From Zygnema cylindricum (taxonomy: Eukaryota > Streptophyta > Zygnematophyceae > Zygnematales > Zygnemataceae): a stretch of DNA of 64,000 nt. Positions 58,873 through 64,000 of the stretch are shown here, in pieces. Each line of letters opens with the position of its first letter. Position 1 is the first letter of the stretch. The stretch lies in the NCBI GenBank assembly GCA_037447655.1, contig JBBHKE010002191.1, positions 178,859 to 242,858 on the forward strand. Reading direction: 5' to 3'. The position numbers and the translations under genes were made by a program. The notes below the pieces were generated by a model. That model saw only the letters and a program-made list of their open reading frames with translations, did no database searches and had not been told where the DNA came from.

Positions 58873-59012
58873 TAGTTTGTCATCAATGCACAATGCTGTG
58901 TGTGTCGCTTGTAAATAGTATTACTCTGCATATACACGTTTGTATCAATACATGTTTGTGTGAATACATGTGTGTGTATTCTGGCCGCTGATTCTGAGGA
59001 AAGCAAATAATA

Positions 59013-59209
59013 TACTGTCCGTCGCTATTACAGTTCATCCCTCTAATTCAAAAAGTGTTTGTTTGACCCAAAAAAATAAGTAGGTGTTATAAACACTATT
59101 TAGTTAATTCGCCCTTAATGAGCCACGTGACAAAGCAAAATCTATTGTAGTCAATTCTAATTAAGTGTTAATCCTAATAATTCACTAACTCTAACAGCGA
59201 TGGACAGTG
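59013..59209. mobile_element. MITE, 197 bp, CACTGTCCATCGC subfamily, at a splice donor
   Basis: The right end, inverted, is CACTGTCCATCGCTGTTAGA; the left end is TACTGTCCGTCGCTATTACA. TA flanks both (59011-59012 and 59210-59211). It lies against the last visible exon of the TPR gene: the apparent donor GT at 59212-59211 uses one base of the TA flank. Confidence 0.82.
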
Positions 59210-59212
59210 TAC

Positions 59213-62200
59213 CGTATGGCTCGATGATACTGTGTGGAAGCTCGCTGGAACTCCTCTGATGCTTCTTTGAACTTTTTTGACGCTGCAAATTTTTCACCCT
59301 TTAACTGTACCAAATTGGCGAGTTTGTCGAGGGTCCCTCCAACCTGCAAAAAGAGACCAGGGAAAGGTCCTCCATGGCTTTGATTGCAAGCCCCTATATG
59401 AATTCAATTCACTTTTTCATGTGACATACAGATTATAACTTCACAATCTCGTAAAAACAGCAATTTGTCTTCCTTATTAATTTAACACACCTGGAAATGC
59501 TCCGAACCGAGTATAGCAACTCGTGTACGCAAACATCTGCATCCATTTCACGTGCAGTCATTAACTAAGCTCCAAAAAACCCAAAAAATGCCTAAAAATC
59601 GATTAACAACCCACGTTTTTCAGTAATGTTCTCCATCCCGAGATTTTTTTATAAATGTTTAAACTTAAGATCATTTTTTCAGGCAGTAGTTCACCAAGAG
59701 GGTTTGACAATTTTGGGCATCTTGCAAACACATTCAACAGTGGTAGTCTTAACTTGACAAGTTCTCAGATGTCGATCCCAATTAGGAAGGCAAGGCACAT
59801 GTCTAAACATAGTTAATCTATGTCTAAAAATAGTTAATTTTTGAAGTTTGGAAAGGTTAACGTGTCAAAATAGTTCTGAGTAAAAAAAGAATACTGAATA
59901 CTTCTGAGTATTTCTGAAGTAAAGAAAGGCTAAGGTATCAACTACCCATCGCTATTAGAGTTAATCACTCTAAATTCCAGGTAGTAATTTTCAAACCCGA
60001 AATCATAAATTAGTGTTTATTGCCCAAAACAAGCCTAATTGCAAAAAGTAACATGGTGTAGTTAATCCTAATAGTGTTAACGATAATAATTCACCAACTC
60101 TGATTGCGTTGGGCAGTGTACCTTTGAAGTACACAATGAAAGGCTTAGGTCTCAACTGTTTTTGAAAGTATGGAAAGGCTAAGGTGTCAACTCTTTCTAT
60201 TGTTCATACATTTATAATCGACTCACCGTTCAAGAAGTTGTTCTGGTTCTTCTAATTCACCACGAGCACGGAGGGTCCCTGCTAGACTTTCGGCTGCACC
60301 AGCTCCTGCTAGAGACTCTGAACCCTGAAATTTGAGTATTCCCATTTGTAATTGAACCCGTAATGAGTATTCCCATATATCACTAAACCTGGTATGAGAA
60401 TCCCCATATGTCATTAAACACAATGTATCACTAGCAAAACCTATCTTCAAGATCGCTTAAAGACCAAACAACACCAAACGTGGATCTGTGGGAAAAGAGA
60501 ACATGGTCAATGAAGTTGAAAACCAACAATCCTGACGAAGCAGAAATGAGCAGATGCATATAATCTTTTCATAAATCTATTATTGCCCACAATTGTAGTG
60601 AGATACAATGAAAACTCTAGTTGATAAGAATCAAAGATAAGAACCAAAGATAAAAAAACGTCAGTTATAATCAATTGAACCAAAAGTTCACAGAGAATTA
60701 ATACCTGCGTTGTCTCTACAATGTGAAGCACTTTCCTTTGCAAATTCTCGGCCTCTTTTAACTCTCCACTTGCTGCAAGCATCTGAACCATCATAAGGGC
60801 CCCACTATGACATTATAGATTCATATTGAGAACCAGATTTCGTCTTTGTCTTTGATACGGCACTTCAAGATTTAATATGTGAGTATTACTATACTGTACT
60901 ATGACACCTCAACAATCAGCGATAATAGATTGTCTTACTATGTCAGATTCGTGCAATCCATAGAGTACTAAGCCAATCAATCTTTGCTTCTGTGATATGC
61001 TTACACAATTTTTTTTTTCTTCCAAAGAGCAAATCGCTGAAAATGCGATACAATACGCAGTTTCTAAATGATAAATGGCACAGCAAACATGTTTGTAAAA
61101 AATCATTACATGTGTGGCAAATCACAAATAAAAATGAGATTCCAAAAACACTATTCAAGTTTTCCCCATTACCTTCTTTTTTTGTGATCAGCAAAAGACC
61201 TTCAATAACTTATGCATTGATTTCATACCTTACAGCACGAACGACACAAACGCACAATTTCACTATAACAAGACTTAGTTTTCGGAAGAGCACCAAGATA
61301 AGATTCGAGTAACCTTGTGATGAACATAATCTGCTAGAATTCTTTGATTCCAACGTGAGATGTCAAAATAGCAAGATATTCAACAACATTAAGGTAGATA
61401 AGTTCCATAACTTATAAAGAAACCCTAACCTCTGCAAGTCGAGCAGTACGCCTCACTGCCGATTGTGTATGACCACCCCCTCCCTCCTGCATTCAAAATC
61501 AGACTTAATAGTATAAACCACAGGCTTACAAAATCAGAGAGGTAAGTGACACTTTTTGTTTTCTCAAGTTTAGTAACAGCTTTTTTTCATAAACAAGTTT
61601 ATAGCATTCTTTTCTTCGATGAGAATCCCATCACTACAAGAAGAAAAAATAGATGATGAAAGATAAAAAAAGAAGGTAAAAGCTTCTTCTCGCTGCAAGG
61701 TCCCCGGGGCAGTTTTTTGTTTTTAACAATTTCTGAAAAGGGGAATCAAAAAATTTATCCACGGTTAGGTGTGAGTTGATGGGGAATGCATCTCATCCAC
61801 CAAATTTGTCGATAACTGAAGTATAAAACAATCCATGCTAATAATGGTGAAAAGTGAATCAAGAATAGCACATACCTCAAGAATTTTAAGTGAACCGCGG
61901 ATAAGGGCCATAGAATCTTCTGTCAACCCCATCAACCGTAGAACCTGTTCACACCAAACTGTTAAATTTTTTATTTTTTCATGGAGAGACGGAAATAACT
62001 AACATCCGTCACGAGATAAACCTCCCTTTACACTTCCAATCTTCCAAACCCAAAAACCCATCCACTTCAACACAAAATCACTGGGCCCTTATTCCATGTT
62101 TCCGAAATGAATGTCTCAACCCAAAACCACCCCCTTCAATAAAACCATATTTACAGTCCCCATTGTCATGGATGTTATTCCTACTCACATGTAAAACATA

Positions 62201-63745
62201 TAAACCATGCCCAATGAAAAACTGGAAAATTAGAGGGGAAAATCTGGAAGGAAGAGGGTATGAGAAAGAGAGGATAAAGAGAGGATAAGAAAGAGAGGGT
62301 AAGGTAAAAAATGGGGTGGGAAAAAATGCAAGGAACAAAGATCAAATGGAGCCTCCCTACCTCCCCCAAGTGGAACATAGTAGCGGCACACTCCGGATGC
62401 TGATGGCCCAAAGCCTCCTGCTTTATCTGTGAGCCCCAAATGATATCTTTTGAGTTCAAACTTCCACACTATTTATAAATCACGAATTCGTTTTTACGGA
62501 TCTTTTGTCCGTAGCGGTCCATGTTAATTAAAATTCATGAAGTTGCTTTTACGGCTCTTTTGTTGGTAGCATATGCATCGTTGTTTTACTACGTTGTTGT
62601 TATCCCCATAGTGGTACACACTAATTATTGATCGTGAATTTGTTTTCACGGTTTTTTTGCCGAGAGTGTCGTGTGTCATTGTTTTCGCATCTTTTACTGG
62701 ATGTTTGTGGTCTATACTATTCATGAGCGAAGTTATCTTTACTAATTCTCTAAAAGAAGTAGCTGAAGTTATTTGGTAAAATTTGAGATAGTGATCTAAC
62801 TCGAAATAAACTTTACCAACATTAGTGTGGATTAGTCTCCACAATATGTTTGGACTTGCTACCATAACGGACATGAATAATACACCGCCCATCGCTATTA
62901 GTGCTAAACACTTTTTGGGCAGTAAAACGTCTTTAACTTTGTTTTAAACCGTTGGATTGTTTTTTTTTTATGGACCGATTAAAAGGTAAGACCTTTTGAT
63001 TGCTAGCCTCAAAAAAAAAAAAATCAGTGGTTAAAATAAAGTTAAAGATGTTTTACTGCCCTTGTGATGAGCCGTGTAGTGAACGGTATTCAGAAAACAT
63101 TGCAGCTTAACAGTAACCCACTGGACATACAAATTAATAGAACGAGACAGGATAAGAGGAAGGAGCCGCCAAAAACTATTAAAAAGATTCATAAAGAAAG
63201 CATTATGCTTATTGCCCTTCATGTAAAAACCGAGAGATTCCAGCAAGGTCATGGGACCTTGGGAATAAGAAAAAGGGAAATGGTGAGATGTGGATGGTAC
63301 ACTCCCCATCGATATTGGTGATGAATATTTCTCAGGCACAGGAACATCTTTAACTTTAGTCTCAACCGTCGGATTCCTTTTTTAAAAGGAGCAATAAAAA
63401 AAAAATAGTCTCACCTTTCGATGATGGTGTCACTATTGAAAATTGCGAGATTGTGTGATGAGAAATAGTACTTTGACTCGAAAAATATTTAACTCCAACA
63501 ACAATGGGCAGTGTAATGTATTAAAAGTGTGGGCCATACGCCATTTTGTGTACAGCAAGGGCTTGTAAGCGACAAATTTGTCCCAGTTTGAGAAAGATCG
63601 ATACCAGCCACTTAGTTTTGAAGTCTAAACTGAGACGGTCAAAAATAATAATCAGTAATTACAGTAGATTGCAAATCTAGTCCAAAGTGGCTTATGTACC
63701 TTCAAGGATTCCTGCATCCATCGCAGACCATCCCCCGAAACTCCA
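59213..63745 (-). CDS. Kinesin-light-chain-like TPR protein, partial
   Basis: Eight exons of a TPR-repeat protein with resemblance to a plant kinesin-light-chain-related TPR family; its role is not known, and TPRs generally bind partner proteins. Exons: about 63745-63700, 62426-62361, 61944-61876, 61486-61430, 60782-60705, 60324-60227, 59536-59491 and 59343-59213. All joins are in phase. The product reads IKQEALGHQHPECAATMFHL, then VLRLMGLTEDSMALIRGSLK, HTQSAVRRTARLAE, GELKEAENLQRKVLHIVETT, AAESLAGTLRARGELEEPEQ, CLRTRVAILGSEHFQ, VGGTLDKLANLVQLKGEKFA and FKEASEEFQRASTQYHRAI. The alternating short helices and LG-x-x-HP motif are typical of this TPR class. The 5' end continues beyond what I can place, probably past 64000. 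After 59213 the frame would need an intron over the adjoining MITE; the continuation is unclear. Confidence 0.82.
59941..60118. mobile_element. MITE, about 178 bp, in a TPR-gene intron
   Basis: The right end …TGATTGCGTTGGGCAGTG is followed by TA. The left end CCCATCGCTATTAGAG has lost its first few bases. It lies in the intron between the exons at 60324-60227 and 59536-59491. Confidence 0.65.
62883..63513. mobile_element. Composite or nested MITE, 631 bp, in a TPR-gene intron
   Basis: The left end CACCGCCCATCGCTATTAGT follows TA (62881-62882) and the right end …ACAATGGGCAGTG is followed by TA. Inside, GGGCAGTAAAACGTCTTTAA at about 62919 is inverted at about 63038-63062 (TTAAAGATGTTTTACTGCCC). 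A further left-type end (CACTCCCCATCGATATTGG) starts at 63300, so two elements of about 180 and 214 bp may have inserted side by side. Confidence 0.65.
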
Positions 63746-64000
63746 ATGAATCAAGTTCAGATATAGATTGTACGATAAAAAAGATTCAAAATCAAAGAAT
63801 TCAACAACAAACAGCTTTCAGCAGAATTCGAACAGTGGGCTCCAGGTTTTTTTTTTTGCTAGGAAAACATGATTCACCAAAACTCAAAACATGCAGACCC
63901 TGTCATGAAATCTTCTACACATCCTTTAATGTTCCCTCTTTTAACAATTCTTTAAATTACACAAAATGCAAGCTCCTCTAGCTATCGACCTATCGCAAGA

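Noticed and set aside
63800-63840. GTTCGAATTC (minus strand), a tRNA B-box-like word
   Set aside because: No T-stem pairing and no A-box at the right distance.

Overview
The window is from an intron-rich nuclear genome of a photosynthetic eukaryote. The evidence is a split gene for a PYG7/Ycf37-type photosystem I assembly protein, GT-AG introns whose acceptors are mostly TTTGCAG, plant-type versions of an LMBR1-domain protein and of a kinesin-light-chain-like TPR protein, and plant-style mobile elements (mariner-like and Emigrant/pogo-like MITEs, hAT and Helitron remnants). A streptophyte, perhaps a charophyte-grade alga, fits best. That placement is an inference from gene family resemblance and is not proven by the sequence.

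Six host protein genes could be rebuilt exon by exon, all on the minus strand. In window order they are: an A1-family pepsin-like aspartic protease (8748-15497), a microsomal glutathione S-transferase 3-type MAPEG protein (17939-19920), the PYG7-like thylakoid TPR protein (22508-25117), the mitochondrial haem A synthase COX15 (27317-31637), an LMBR1-domain (LMBD2-type) membrane protein in 14 exons (37651-45177), and the 3' part of a TPR protein (59213 to about 63745). Splice phases close without error in MGST3, PYG7, COX15 and LMBD2 and across the visible TPR exons; one internal exon of the protease was not found. The genes are unrelated in function (secreted or vacuolar proteolysis, detoxification, photosystem assembly, respiration, membrane signalling) and do not form a cluster.

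Between and inside the genes lie transposon sequences. Two copies of an R2-like non-LTR retrotransposon sit at 34.1-37.1 kb (one long open frame, but with changed residues in catalytic motifs) and 46.6-49.9 kb (consensus motifs kept, but frameshifts and stops). A Helitron-type PIF1 helicase tail (51.3-51.7 kb) and a BED/DUF659 hAT transposase relic (52.2-53.2 kb) follow. At least ten TA-flanked MITEs occur, including 501-bp and 197-199-bp size classes that share the terminal motif CACCGCGAATCG. There is also one Emigrant/pogo-like MITE and one hAT MITE.

The first 8 kb is mostly simple-sequence DNA (CAT-, GA-, GAAGAT- and TTTTGTC-type repeats) with no convincing gene, apart from a short piece resembling a carotenoid oxygenase. 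The 53.5-58 kb stretch is also gene-free. I saw no CRISPR array, rRNA or convincing tRNA. The most unusual points are the MITE that abuts and helps form a splice donor in the TPR gene, the opposite decay patterns of the two retrotransposon copies, and the long/short MITE family.
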